Notes: generated by a model from the letters alone, not told the origin. Shown: positions 46,041 to 54,781, counted from the first letter of the stretch. The stretch: DNA of 64,000 nt from APNM01 sp040361335 (GCF_040361335.1 NZ_APNM01000005.1:124001-188000); one strand, 5' to 3'. Made by a program: numbers and translations.

Positions 46041-46237
46041 TTAACCACAGAGGCGCACAGAGGCGCACGGAGGATTTTCATTTTTATGTCATGCCGGACG
46101 GCGCTTCGCGCCAGTCCGGCATCCAGGGAACGAAACCCGCCGGCGTGCCCGTGTCCGTGACGGGTGGAGTGCGCCGCAGCGGTTGCGGTAGCGATATTCA
46201 ACGTCCCTCTGCGCGCCTCTGCGCGCCTCTGTGGTTT
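46041..46237. repeat. inverted-repeat element D (ACCACAGAG family)
   Basis: The left arm (46041-46073) begins TTAACCACAGAGGCGCACAG with two GCGC-type words. The right arm (46206-46237) is the reverse complement with matching GCGCGC words. The spacer contains a second, nested palindrome at 46091-46122 (ATGCCGGAC, GGCGC-TTC-GCGCC, GTCCGGCAT). It separates the second cysteine desulfurase from the IscU-like gene within an otherwise tight cluster. Confidence 0.9.
46091..46122. repeat. nested palindrome inside element D
   Basis: ATGCCGGAC and GTCCGGCAT enclose an inner GGCGC-TTC-GCGCC hairpin with a single extra A. Sequences of the form TCATGCCGGAC...GTCCGGCATCCAGG occur as dispersed palindromes in other proteobacteria. 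Confidence 0.8.
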
Positions 46238-46251
46238 CAATCCAAGCCTGA

Positions 46252-47439
46252 TCATGCCGCCCCCGCGATCGCGTCCGGATCCGCCGCGGACGGAGCCAGG
46301 GCACGCAGCCGGGTTACCTCTTCGATCACACGATCGGCGGCGCGCTCGATGTCGTCGTCGGTGGTGAACCGCCCCAGCGAGAAGCGCAGGCTGGCCGCGG
46401 CCTGTACCGGCGTCAGACCCATGGCGCGCAGCACGTAGGAGGAACCGGCCCGGGCGTCGCTGCAGGCGGCGCCCGAGGACACCGCCAGCGCCGGCTCGCC
46501 CAGCGTCAGCCCGGCCAGCAGCGCCTCGCCGTGGACGCCCGCCACGCCGACATTGAGGATGCCGGAAACGGTGTGGTCCGCATCGCCGTGGCGACGGACG
46601 CCGCCGAGCCCGGCCAGCCGGGTCCACAGCCGGTCGCGGCGGCGCGCGATCGCGGCCCGCTCGGCGGCCATGCGCTCGCCGGCCAGGGCACAGGCGGCGC
46701 CCATGCCCACGACCTGGTGCACCGGCAGGGTACCCGGCCGCAGGCCCTGCTCGTGACCGCCGCCATGCAGGATCGGCGCGAGCCGCGCCCGCGGCCGGCG
46801 GCGCACGTACAACGCCCCCACCCCCTGCGGCCCGTGCAGCTTGTGGGCCGAGAGACTGATCAGGTCGGCGCCGACGGCATCCGCCGACAACGGCAGCTTG
46901 CCCAGCGACTGTGCCGCGTCGACGTGGAACACGGCCCCATGGGCGCGCACGTGCTCGCCGATCGCGGCCAGATCCTGGATCGTCCCGGTCTCGTTGTTCA
47001 CGTGCATCACCGAGACCAGCACGGTGTCGTCCGCCAGGGCCGCCGCCAGTTCCGCCGGATCCACCCGGCCGCCGGCGTCCACGCCCAGTTCGGTCACGCG
47101 CCAGCCGGCCCGCGCGAGGCGCCGGACCGGGTCGAGCACGGCCTTGTGCTCGATCGCCGTGGTCACGATGTGGCCGGGCCCGCCAGCGAAGGCGGCGGGC
47201 CCGGCGATCGCCAGATTGTCGGCCTCGGTGGCGCCCGAGGTCCAGACGATCTCGTCCGGCGCGGCGCCGATCAGCGCCGCCACCCGCTCGCGCGCCGTTT
47301 CCACCGCCGCGCCCGCCCGCCGGCCGGGCCCGTGGCCGGAGGCCGGATTGGCGACGCCCGCCAGGTACGGCAGCATCGCCTCCCGCACCGCCGGATCAAG
47401 CGGCGCGCTGGCGGCGTTGTCGAGATAGATGGCGTCCAC
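46252..47439 (-). CDS. second NifS/IscS-type cysteine desulfurase
   Basis: This 395-aa PLP enzyme has YLDNAASAPLD at the N-terminus, TSGATEADNLAIAGPA, the PLP Lys in SLSAHKLHGPQGVGALYVR (~residue 200) and the catalytic Cys loop VSSGAACSDARAGSSYVL (~residue 322). All essential residues are present. It differs clearly from the adjacent upstream copy, so it is not a recent duplication. It may be dedicated to a different acceptor, such as the IscU-like protein or tRNA thiolation. It is 21 bp downstream of the first desulfurase. Confidence 0.88.
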   Translation of the reverse strand: MDAIYLDNAASAPLDPAVREAMLPYLAGVANPASGHGPGRRAGAAVETARERVAALIGAAPDEIVWTSGATEADNLAIAGPAAFAGGPGHIVTTAIEHKAVLDPVRRLARAGWRVTELGVDAGGRVDPAELAAALADDTVLVSVMHVNNETGTIQDLAAIGEHVRAHGAVFHVDAAQSLGKLPLSADAVGADLISLSAHKLHGPQGVGALYVRRRPRARLAPILHGGGHEQGLRPGTLPVHQVVGMGAACALAGERMAAERAAIARRRDRLWTRLAGLGGVRRHGDADHTVSGILNVGVAGVHGEALLAGLTLGEPALAVSSGAACSDARAGSSYVLRAMGLTPVQAAASLRFSLGRFTTDDDIERAADRVIEEVTRLRALAPSAADPDAIAGAA

Positions 47440-47460
47440 GATCCTTGCCGGGCCGGACGA

Positions 47461-48624
47461 TCAGCCCGCGAGCACCGCGGGGTTGAGGCTGGGCATGGCG
47501 GCGCCCGCACTGGTCAGCTCGCGCAGGGTCGCCAGGAAGCTGTCGACATCCTCCGCGCTGTTGTCGCGTCCGAGCGAGACCCGCACCGCACCATAGGCCA
47601 CCGTGGGATCGATACCCATGGCCAACAGCACGTGGCTGGGCTCGCCGCGCCCCGAGGCGCAAGCCGAGCCCGAGGACACCGCGATGCCGTGGCGATCCAG
47701 CGACATCAGCAGGCCCTCGCCTTCATAGCCCGGCACCGCGAACTGCACCGTATTGGGCAGACGCGCCACGTGCTCGGCGAACACGGTGACGCCGGGCATG
47801 CCGGAAAGCCCGCCCTCCAGGCGGTCGCGCAGGGTCAAAAGCCCGGCGTAGCGCTCTTCCAGCTCGGCCGCGGCGAGTTCGGCGGCGGCCCCGAAACCCA
47901 CGATGCCCGCCGTGTTCTCGGTGCCGGCGCGCAGGCCGCCCTCGTGGCCGCCGCCGTGGAGCTGCGGCTCGATGTCAACACCCTTGTCCAGGATCAGCGC
48001 GCCCACGCCCTTGGGTCCGTAGATCTTGTGGGCCGACAGCGCCAGCGTGTGCGCCCCCGTCTCCGGATAGCGCAGCATGCCCTTGCCGGCGAGCTGCACG
48101 GCGTCGCAGTGGAACAGCGCCCCGGCCTCGCGCGCGGCCTCGGCGATGGCGGCGGTGTCCTGGAGCGCCCCGGTCTCGTTGTTCGCGGCCATCGCCGCCA
48201 CCAGCCGCACGTCCCCGGCGGCGAGCTGCTCGCGCAGCCCCGTCAGGTCGTAGCGGCCGTCGGCGCCGGCCGGAATCTCGTCCACCTGCCAGCCGTGCGG
48301 CGCCAGCGCCTGGGCGGCTTCCAGGACCGCCGGATGCTCCATCGACCCGACCAGCACCCGGCCGCGCGGCAGCCGCGCGGCCAGGCCCTTGACCGCCAGG
48401 TTGTCGGCCTCGGTGCCGCCGGCGGTGAACACCACCTGGCCGGGATGGGCGCCGGCGAGCGCCGCGACCTGCTCACGGGCATGGTCGATGGCCGCCCGCG
48501 CCTCGCGACCGCCGCGGTGCAGGCTGGCGGCATTGGCATAGCCCTCGCGCAGCCACGGCAACATCGTCTCCAGGACGCGTTCGTCCAGGGGCGTGGTGGC
48601 GTTGTGATCGAAATACAGGCTCAT
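47461..48624 (-). CDS. iscS: cysteine desulfurase IscS-type
   Basis: This 387-aa cysteine desulfurase has YFDHNATTPLDERVLETMLP, TAGGTEADNLAVKGLA, the PLP Lys in LALSAHKIYGPKGVGALI (~residue 204) and catalytic Cys in VSSGSACASGRGEPSHVL (~residue 325). It mobilises sulfur from cysteine. The ATG at 48624 overlaps iscR by 4 bp, giving the usual iscR-iscS coupling. Whether this or the downstream copy is the main IscS is not decidable by sequence alone. Confidence 0.88.
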   Translation of the reverse strand: MSLYFDHNATTPLDERVLETMLPWLREGYANAASLHRGGREARAAIDHAREQVAALAGAHPGQVVFTAGGTEADNLAVKGLAARLPRGRVLVGSMEHPAVLEAAQALAPHGWQVDEIPAGADGRYDLTGLREQLAAGDVRLVAAMAANNETGALQDTAAIAEAAREAGALFHCDAVQLAGKGMLRYPETGAHTLALSAHKIYGPKGVGALILDKGVDIEPQLHGGGHEGGLRAGTENTAGIVGFGAAAELAAAELEERYAGLLTLRDRLEGGLSGMPGVTVFAEHVARLPNTVQFAVPGYEGEGLLMSLDRHGIAVSSGSACASGRGEPSHVLLAMGIDPTVAYGAVRVSLGRDNSAEDVDSFLATLRELTSAGAAMPSLNPAVLAG

Positions 48625-49043
48625 GCTTCCTCCCGCAGTTCTCGCGCGGCATCCTCGCGCTGCCGGGCCTCGCAAAGCTCGGCCAGGGTCTTGGTCTCCA
48701 GGAAGCGGCGCACATGCTGCGTCAGCTCCTCCCAGAGATCGTGTGTGAGGCCGCCGCAGTCGCCGTCGCAGGCGGTCGCGTCCAGGGACTCGTCGACCGC
48801 CGCGATGACCTCGGCGACGCTGATCTCGCCGGCGCAGCGGCAGAGCTGATAGCCGCCATGGGCGCCGCGGGTGCTGCATACGAGTCCGCGGCGACGCAGG
48901 TTGCGGAACAACCGCTCCAGGTAGGCCGGCGAGATGTCCCGGCGGCGGGCGATCTCGTTCAGGCACACGGGGCCTTCGCCGCCGTGCATGGCGAGGTCGA
49001 GCATGGCCGTGACCGCGTAGCGGCCGCGCGTGGTCAGTCTCAT
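48621..49043 (-). CDS. iscR: Rrf2-family regulator IscR-like with altered cysteines
   Basis: This 140-aa Rrf2 regulator has MRLTTRGRYAVTAMLDLAMH, the wing region and CNEIARRR-type helix (VCLNEIARRRDISPAYLERL). IscR uses three Cys plus His to hold [2Fe-2S]. Here the region is DATACDGDCGGLTHDLW: Cys92, Cys96 and His101 remain but the Cys before LTH is Gly. Extra Cys68 and Cys70 (YQLCRC) are present. It still probably senses Fe-S status. It overlaps both cysE and iscS by 4 bp. Confidence 0.88.
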   Translation of the reverse strand: MRLTTRGRYAVTAMLDLAMHGGEGPVCLNEIARRRDISPAYLERLFRNLRRRGLVCSTRGAHGGYQLCRCAGEISVAEVIAAVDESLDATACDGDCGGLTHDLWEELTQHVRRFLETKTLAELCEARQREDAARELREEA

Positions 49044-49783
49044 CCCGTGCCGGTCTCCCGCTCGCCGGCATCCCGGGCGGGCATCCGCGCCTCGAGACGT
49101 TCGGCCAGCGCCTGGAGCTGCGCCTGGCGCTGCTCCAGCGTGTGGATGTGATCCAGCATCGCGTCGATACCGCGCGACACCGGGTCGGGCATGTCCTGGG
49201 TGACGCCGTAGAGATCGAAGCCGATGCGCTCGGCCAGGGCCGCGCGGTGATCGCCGCCGGCGGTGGCCTCCTTGCACTTCACCAGCTTGCCGGGCACGCC
49301 GACCACGGTGCAGCCGGCCGGCACCTCCTTGACCACCACGGCGTTGGACCCGATGCGGGCACCGTCGCCCACGGTGAACGGTCCCAGGACCTTGGCCCCG
49401 GCACCGACCACGACGTTGTTCTCCAGGGTCGGGTGGCGCTTGCCGGGATTCCAGCTCGTGCCGCCCAGGGTCACGCCCTGGTAGATGGTGCAGTCGTCGC
49501 CGATCTCGGTGGTCTCGCCGATCACCACGCCCATGCCGTGGTCGATGAAGAACCGCCGGCCGATCTTGGCGCCGGGATGGATCTCGATACCCGTGAACCA
49601 GCGCGCCAGGTGCGACAGGAAGCGGCCCAGCCAGAGCAGGCCGTGATTCCAGCACCAGTGACTGACCCGGTGCCACCACAGGGCGTGCAGCCCCGGATAG
49701 GTGGTGATGGCCTCCCAGGTGCCCCGCACCGCCGGGTCGCGTTCGAAGATGACCGCGACGTCCTCGCGCATTCGTTTCAGCAT
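49040..49783 (-). CDS. cysE: serine O-acetyltransferase
   Basis: This 247-aa left-handed beta-helix acetyltransferase makes O-acetylserine for cysteine synthesis, which feeds the desulfurases next door. The hexapeptide repeats span GIEIHPGAKIGRRFFIDHGM (active His) through KVLGPFTVGDGARIGSNAVV. WWHRVSHWCWNHG and TLGGTSWNPGKRHPTLENN are typical. The ATG at 49783 (MLKRMRED) is chosen over a further upstream start. It heads the cysE-iscR-iscS cluster. Confidence 0.95.
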   Translation of the reverse strand: MLKRMREDVAVIFERDPAVRGTWEAITTYPGLHALWWHRVSHWCWNHGLLWLGRFLSHLARWFTGIEIHPGAKIGRRFFIDHGMGVVIGETTEIGDDCTIYQGVTLGGTSWNPGKRHPTLENNVVVGAGAKVLGPFTVGDGARIGSNAVVVKEVPAGCTVVGVPGKLVKCKEATAGGDHRAALAERIGFDLYGVTQDMPDPVSRGIDAMLDHIHTLEQRQAQLQALAERLEARMPARDAGERETGTG

Positions 49784-49896
49784 GGCCCGTCCTCTCGCCA
49801 CGGCCGCGCCGGCCGCAATACCCAACCTATTCGGTCGGGATTATACGCACGAGCCGTCGCGGGTTTCCAGTCCCGGCCGGAGCGGCCGAAAGGCTG

Positions 49897-50625
49897 TCAG
49901 CGCCGGCGCGGGTCCAGTGCCTTGAGCAGGCCCCGCAAGATATTGATCTCGGCCGACTCCGGCGCGGCGCGGGTGAAAAGCCGGCGCAGGCGGCGCATCA
50001 GCCATTTCGGCCGTTCGGGATCGAGGAACCCGCCGGCGACCATCACCTCTTCCAGGTGCGTGTAGAACCCTTCCAGTTCGGCGGCGGTGGCGGGCGGATC
50101 GTATTCCCCGGCCGGCTCGATGCCCGCGCCGGCGGCCAGCCGCAGCTCGTAGCACAGCACCTGCACCGCCGCGGCCAGGTTCAGCGACGAGAATTCGGGG
50201 TTGCAGGGAATCTGCACGTGGAGATCGCAGCGATCCAGCTCGGCGTTGCTCAGGCCGCTGCGCTCGCGCCCGAACACCAGGGCCACCGGCCCGTCGCCGA
50301 CGGCCGCCAGCGCCCGGCCGGCGGCCTCGCGCGCATCGACCAGCGGCCAGGGCAGGCGCCGCGAACGGGCGCTGGTGCCGAGTACCAGCCGGCAGTCCGC
50401 CACCGCCTCCGGCAACGCGGCGTGCACCGGCGCGGCGGCCAGGATATCGTCGGCGCCCGCCGCGCGGGCGGTGGCGTCGGCGTGCGGATACGAGGCCGGT
50501 GCCACCAGGGCCAGATCGGACAGGCCCATGGCCTTCATCGCCCGCGCCGCGGCGCCGATATTGCCGGGGTGCTGGGGTTCGACCAGGACGATGCGGACGG
50601 CGCTCAGCGCTGTTTCGGGTTTCAT
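49897..50625 (-). CDS. trmJ: tRNA (cytidine/uridine-2'-O-)-methyltransferase TrmJ
   Basis: This 242-aa SPOUT methyltransferase modifies position 32 of tRNAs. The three SpoU motifs are VEPQHPGNIGAAARAMKAMG, LVFGRERSGLSNAELDRCDL and IPCNPEFSSLNLAAAVQVLC. The C-terminal helical part WLMRRLRRLFTRA is TrmJ-specific. It precedes cysE/iscR, as in E. coli (trmJ-iscR). Its ATG and first residues (MKPET) are encoded by the left arm of a GTTTC-type inverted repeat. Confidence 0.95.
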   Translation of the reverse strand: MKPETALSAVRIVLVEPQHPGNIGAAARAMKAMGLSDLALVAPASYPHADATARAAGADDILAAAPVHAALPEAVADCRLVLGTSARSRRLPWPLVDAREAAGRALAAVGDGPVALVFGRERSGLSNAELDRCDLHVQIPCNPEFSSLNLAAAVQVLCYELRLAAGAGIEPAGEYDPPATAAELEGFYTHLEEVMVAGGFLDPERPKWLMRRLRRLFTRAAPESAEINILRGLLKALDPRRR

Positions 50626-50699
50626 GTGTCAGGTTTCGTGTTGGCCTCGGCGACGCCCGAGCCCGGATAAAACGTGCATGAAACACGAAACGGGAAACC
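50613..50699. repeat. inverted-repeat element (GTTTC/GAAAC word family)
   Basis: The left arm (50613-50642) is built of TTTCGGGTTTCATGTGTCAG-like words. The right arm (50671-50699) is the reverse complement pattern with CATGAAACACGAAACGGGAA. The spacer is 28 bp. It lies between divergent trmJ and suhB and provides the trmJ start codon. Confidence 0.8.
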
Positions 50700-50770
50700 G
50701 GAGACAAGCGCGGCCTCGCCGCGCTTTGCTATTCTACGCCGCCCTCAACCACCCGAAGACGCACGACCCG

Positions 50771-51565
50771 ATGCAGCCCCTGGTGAATATCGCGGTATCC
50801 GCCGCGCGTTCCGCCGCGCGCGAGATCATGAAGGCCTACCGTCGCGGCGACGTCGGCCAGATCCGCGACAAGTCGCGCAACGACTTCGTCAGCGAGATCG
50901 ACCACGCCGCCGAGGCGGCGATCATCGCCACCATCCGCCGCGCCCATCCCGATCACGCGATCCTCGCCGAAGAGAGCGGCGCCAGCGAGGGCCGTCGGCG
51001 CAGCGAGGTGGAGTGGATCATCGATCCCATCGACGGCACCGCCAATTTCATCCGCGGCCTGCCCCACTTCGCGGTCTCCATCGGTTGTCGGGTCCGCGGC
51101 GAACTGGCGCACGGCGTGATCTACGATCCGGTCAAGGACGAGCTGTTCACCGCCAGCCGCGGCGACGGCGCGCAACTCGACGGCCGCCGCATCCGTGTCT
51201 CTCGCGCCACGCAACTGGAGCGCGCGCTGGTCGCCACCGGCTTCGCCTACCGGCGCGACGGCGACGTCGCCGACCATCTGGCGGCCTTCACGCGGGTCCT
51301 GGAAACGGCCGGCGATATCCGGCGGGCCGGGTCCGCGGCCCTGGACCTGGCCTACGTCGCCAAGGGGCGGCTGGACGGCTACTGGGAGCGGGGCCTGGCG
51401 CCCTGGGATATCTCGGCCGGTCTGCTGCTGGTACGCGAGGCCGGCGGCATCGCCACCGACCCCGACAAGCCCGACGACAACGACCCCATGGACACCGGCG
51501 CCGTCATCGCCGGCAGCCCCAAGATTTACACGTCGCTGAAAGAGGTCGTGACCAGGAAGAACTAA
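50771..51565 (+). CDS. suhB: inositol-1-monophosphatase family protein SuhB
   Basis: This 264-aa Mg-dependent phosphatase, in E. coli also an RNA polymerase/rRNA factor, has the metal motifs ILAEESG, IIDPIDGTANFIRGLPHF (~residue 80) and APWDISAGLLL (~215). The ATG at 50771 is preceded by a non-coding stretch with a weak TATTCT -10. It is the standard length. Its stop codon TAA (51563-51565) is the first three bases of repeat element E. Confidence 0.94.
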   Translation: MQPLVNIAVSAARSAAREIMKAYRRGDVGQIRDKSRNDFVSEIDHAAEAAIIATIRRAHPDHAILAEESGASEGRRRSEVEWIIDPIDGTANFIRGLPHFAVSIGCRVRGELAHGVIYDPVKDELFTASRGDGAQLDGRRIRVSRATQLERALVATGFAYRRDGDVADHLAAFTRVLETAGDIRRAGSAALDLAYVAKGRLDGYWERGLAPWDISAGLLLVREAGGIATDPDKPDDNDPMDTGAVIAGSPKIYTSLKEVVTRKN

Positions 51566-51641
51566 CCACAGGGGCACAGAGAACACAGAGGATTCATGTA
51601 CTTGTTTTTTCGTTCTGTGCGCTCTGTGTCTCTGTGGTTCG
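51563..51641. repeat. inverted-repeat element E (ACCACAGAG family)
   Basis: The left arm (51563-51591) begins TAACCACAGGGGCACAGAGA. The right arm (51611-51641) is the reverse complement pattern ending TCTCTGTGGTTCG. The spacer is only 19 bp, so it would form a long hairpin, and it sits between convergent suhB and secF. It supplies the suhB stop codon. Confidence 0.9.
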
Positions 51642-51649
51642 TATAAAAA

Positions 51650-52588
51650 TCAGACCTCGGAGGACTTGGCGCCTTCCTCGTCGTCCTTGGGCGGGAACAG
51701 GTCTTCCTTGGTGACGTCCAGGGCCAGGGCCAGGGCGCTGGCGGTGTAGATCGACGAGAAGGTACCGATCGTCACGCCCGCGATCAGCGCGATGGCGAAG
51801 CCCTGCATGGCCTCGCCGCCGACCAGCAGCAGCGACAGCAGCACCAGCAGCGTGGTCAGGCCGGTCATGAGGGTCCGGGCCAGGGTCTGGTTGATGGAGG
51901 CGTTCATGACCTCGATGGCCTCGACCTTGCGCATGCGGCGGAAGTTCTCGCGGATACGGTCGAAGATGACGATGGTGTCGTTCAGCGAGTAGCCGATCAC
52001 CGCCAGCAACGCCGCCAGCACGGTCAGGTCGAACTCGAACCGGAACAGCGAGAACACGCCCAGCGTGATGATCACGTCGTGCGCCAGGGCCGCGACCGCG
52101 CCCACCGAGAACTTCCAGTGGAAGCGGATCATCACGTAGATCAGGATGCCGATCAGCGCGTACAGCAGGGCCAGGCCACCCTTGTTGGTCAGCTCCTCGC
52201 CCACCTGCGGCCCCACGAACTCGATGCGGCGCATCTCGGCGTCGGGGTTGGCGTCCTCCAGGGCCGCGAGGATACGGTCGCTGGTCATCGCCGCGTCCTC
52301 GCCCTCGGGCGCCGGCAGACGGATCAGTACGTCCGAGGCGCTGCCGTAGTTGGTCACGACCGCGTCCGGGAAACCGCCCTCGGCAAGGGCGTTGCGCACC
52401 CCGTTCAACTCGACTGCCTCGGGGTAGCCGACCTCGACCACGACGCCGCCGGTGAAGTCGATGCCCAGCTCGAGCTGCTGCACGGCCAGCGAGCCGATCG
52501 AGACCAGCAGCAGCACGGCCGACAGCATGTAGCCGAAACGGCGCCGGCCGATGAAGTCGATGCGGGTGTCGGGCTTGATCAATCTCAT
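51650..52588 (-). CDS. secF: protein translocase subunit SecF
   Basis: This 312-aa six-helix protein has the conserved LGIDFTGGVVVEVGYPEAV near the N-terminus and the SecD/SecF_IM signature YSLNDTIVIFDRIRENFRRM. With SecD it uses the proton gradient to finish export. It starts 1 bp into the secD stop, as expected for the secDF operon. Confidence 0.97.
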   Translation of the reverse strand: MRLIKPDTRIDFIGRRRFGYMLSAVLLLVSIGSLAVQQLELGIDFTGGVVVEVGYPEAVELNGVRNALAEGGFPDAVVTNYGSASDVLIRLPAPEGEDAAMTSDRILAALEDANPDAEMRRIEFVGPQVGEELTNKGGLALLYALIGILIYVMIRFHWKFSVGAVAALAHDVIITLGVFSLFRFEFDLTVLAALLAVIGYSLNDTIVIFDRIRENFRRMRKVEAIEVMNASINQTLARTLMTGLTTLLVLLSLLLVGGEAMQGFAIALIAGVTIGTFSSIYTASALALALDVTKEDLFPPKDDEEGAKSSEV

Positions 52589-54441
52589 CAGATGGACACG
52601 CTCTGCAGGCGGCGCTTGCGGCCGTAGGTCAGGTTCGCCAGGGCCCGCGTACCGACGATGGCGGTGAACATCGAGGTCAGGATGCCGATCGACAGGGTCA
52701 CGGCGAAGCCCTTGATCGGGCCGGTACCGAAGCCGAACAGCACCACCGCCGCGATCAGCGTGGTCACCTGGGCGTCGGCGATCGAGGAGAACGCCTTGTC
52801 ATAGCCCGAGGCGATCGCGGATTGCGGCGAGTTGCCGGCGTCCAGTTCCTCGCGGATGCGCTCGAAGATCAGCACGTTGGCGTCCACCGCCATGCCCACG
52901 GTGAGCACGATGCCGGCGATGCCGGGCAGCGTGAGCGTGGCCTGGAGCATCGACAGCACCGCCACGATCAGGATCAGGTTCAGGAATAGCGCGGCGTTGG
53001 CGAACAGGCCGAAACCCCGGTAGTAGATCGCCATGAACACCACCACCAGCAGGAAGCCCAGCACCACGGCCAACCGGCCCTGCTCGATGTTGTCCTGACC
53101 GAGCGAGGGACCGACGGTACGCTCCTCGACGATGTTCACCGGCGCCGCGAGCGCGCCCGCCCGCAGCAGCAGCGCGAGGTCGTGGGCCTCCTGGCTGCTC
53201 AGGCCGGTGGTCTGGAAACGCTTGCCGAAGGTGCCGCGGATGGTGGCGACGTTGATCACCTCCTCCACCTTCACCCGCTCGCGGATTTCCTTGCCGTCCT
53301 CGTAGCGGGTCTCGATCTTGTTCTCCACGAACAGCACCGCCATGGGATCACCCACGTGCTGCTGGGTGGTATCGAACATCTTGCTGGCGGCGGCCCCGTC
53401 CAGGGTCACGAACACCGCCGGGCTGCCGGATTGCTGGTCGAAGCCGGCGGAGGCGTCCACGAGCTGGTCGCCGGAGGCGATCACGTCTTCCTCCAGCAGG
53501 ATCGGGCGCCCGTCGCGGGTGCGGTAAAGATCGGTGCCGGGCGGCGCCACGCCGCGGCTGGCGGCGGCCTCGGCGTCCTGCCCCTGGGCCACCAGGCGAT
53601 ACTCCAGGGTCGCGGTCTTGCCCAGCAGCCGCTTGGCCTCGGCCGTATCCTGCACGCCCGGCAACTCGACCACGATCCGGTCCTCGCCCTGGCGCTGCAC
53701 CAGCGGCTCGGCCACGCCCAGCTCGTTGACCCGGTTGCGCAGCGTGGTCAGGTTCTGTTCGAGCGCGAGTTCCTTGATCCGGGCGATCTCCTGCTCGGTG
53801 GGTCGGGCCACGACGGTGTCGGCCTCGCCCTCGGCGGTCGTGAACCGGAGATTGTCGAACTCCGAACGCAGCAGCTTGAGGCCGCGGTCCATGTGCTCGG
53901 CGTTGGCGAAGCGCACCCGCACCGACTCGCCGTCGCGGGCGGCCCGGGTGTAGCGGATGTCCTCCTTGCGCAGCATGCGCGGGATATCCCGCGCCAGGCG
54001 GTCATAGGTCTCGTCCATCACCGTCTGCATGTCCACTTCCAGCAGGAAGTGGACGCCGCCGCGCAGGTCCAGGCCCAGGTTCATGGGCTTGGCGTTGATC
54101 GCGCGCAGCCACGCCGGCGTGGTGGAGGCCAGGTTCAGGGCCACCACGTAGTCGTTGCCCAATTCGCGTCGCAGCAGGTCCGCGGTACGCAACTGCGCCT
54201 CGGAGCTTTGCACCCGGACCAAAAGGCGGTCCTCGTTGATCGAGGACTTGCCGACGTCGATCCCGTTCGACTGCAGGTGCGCGACCACCCGCTGCCGCAA
54301 CGACTGGCTCACGGCCCCGCCGTCCTCGGCGGAGATCTGGACCGCGGGCTGCTCGCCGTAGAGATTGGGCAGCGCGTACAGGGTGCCGATCGCCAGCACC
54401 ACGCCCAGCAACAGATACTTCCAGAGCGGGTAGCGGTTCAT
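52588..54441 (-). CDS. secD: protein translocase subunit SecD
   Basis: This 617-aa protein has an N-terminal helix, a large periplasmic region and six helices. The motif GLDLRGGVHFLLEVDMQTVM (~residue 115) and the C-terminal TVGMAVDANVLIFERIREEL are diagnostic. It follows yajC (7 bp) and precedes secF (1 bp overlap). Confidence 0.97.
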   Translation of the reverse strand: MNRYPLWKYLLLGVVLAIGTLYALPNLYGEQPAVQISAEDGGAVSQSLRQRVVAHLQSNGIDVGKSSINEDRLLVRVQSSEAQLRTADLLRRELGNDYVVALNLASTTPAWLRAINAKPMNLGLDLRGGVHFLLEVDMQTVMDETYDRLARDIPRMLRKEDIRYTRAARDGESVRVRFANAEHMDRGLKLLRSEFDNLRFTTAEGEADTVVARPTEQEIARIKELALEQNLTTLRNRVNELGVAEPLVQRQGEDRIVVELPGVQDTAEAKRLLGKTATLEYRLVAQGQDAEAAASRGVAPPGTDLYRTRDGRPILLEEDVIASGDQLVDASAGFDQQSGSPAVFVTLDGAAASKMFDTTQQHVGDPMAVLFVENKIETRYEDGKEIRERVKVEEVINVATIRGTFGKRFQTTGLSSQEAHDLALLLRAGALAAPVNIVEERTVGPSLGQDNIEQGRLAVVLGFLLVVVFMAIYYRGFGLFANAALFLNLILIVAVLSMLQATLTLPGIAGIVLTVGMAVDANVLIFERIREELDAGNSPQSAIASGYDKAFSSIADAQVTTLIAAVVLFGFGTGPIKGFAVTLSIGILTSMFTAIVGTRALANLTYGRKRRLQSVSI

Positions 54442-54448
54442 CGCGGGA

Positions 54449-54781
54449 TCAGTTGGAATCCAGCGTGCCCTTGGGCACGACGCTGGAGACCGATTGCTTC
54501 TGCACCTTGATCCGGACGTCGTCCGAGACCTCGAGGACGATGAAGTTCTCGCCGATCTCGCGGACCTTGCCCGCGAGGCCGCCCGAGGTGATCACCTCGT
54601 TGCCCTTCTCCAGCCCGTCGATGAGCTGGCGGTGCTCCTTCTGCCGCTTCATCTGCGGCCGGATGATCAGGAAGTACATGAAGGCGAAGAACAGGCCGAC
54701 CATGATCAGGGTCGGCATGATGCCGCCGCCGGGCGGCGGCGCCCCGTTCTGGGCCCAGGCGGAAGAGATGAAGAAGTCCAT
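54449..54781 (-). CDS. yajC: preprotein translocase subunit YajC
   Basis: This 110-aa single-span protein has the YajC helix (PTLIMVGLFFAFMYFLIIRP) followed by QMKRQKEHRQLIDGLEKGNE and VITSGGLAGKVREIGENFIV. The ATG at 54781 is preferred over a GTG two codons upstream because AAGGG sits 7 bases ahead. It is in the usual tgt-yajC-secD-secF order. Confidence 0.96.
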   Translation of the reverse strand: MDFFISSAWAQNGAPPPGGGIMPTLIMVGLFFAFMYFLIIRPQMKRQKEHRQLIDGLEKGNEVITSGGLAGKVREIGENFIVLEVSDDVRIKVQKQSVSSVVPKGTLDSN

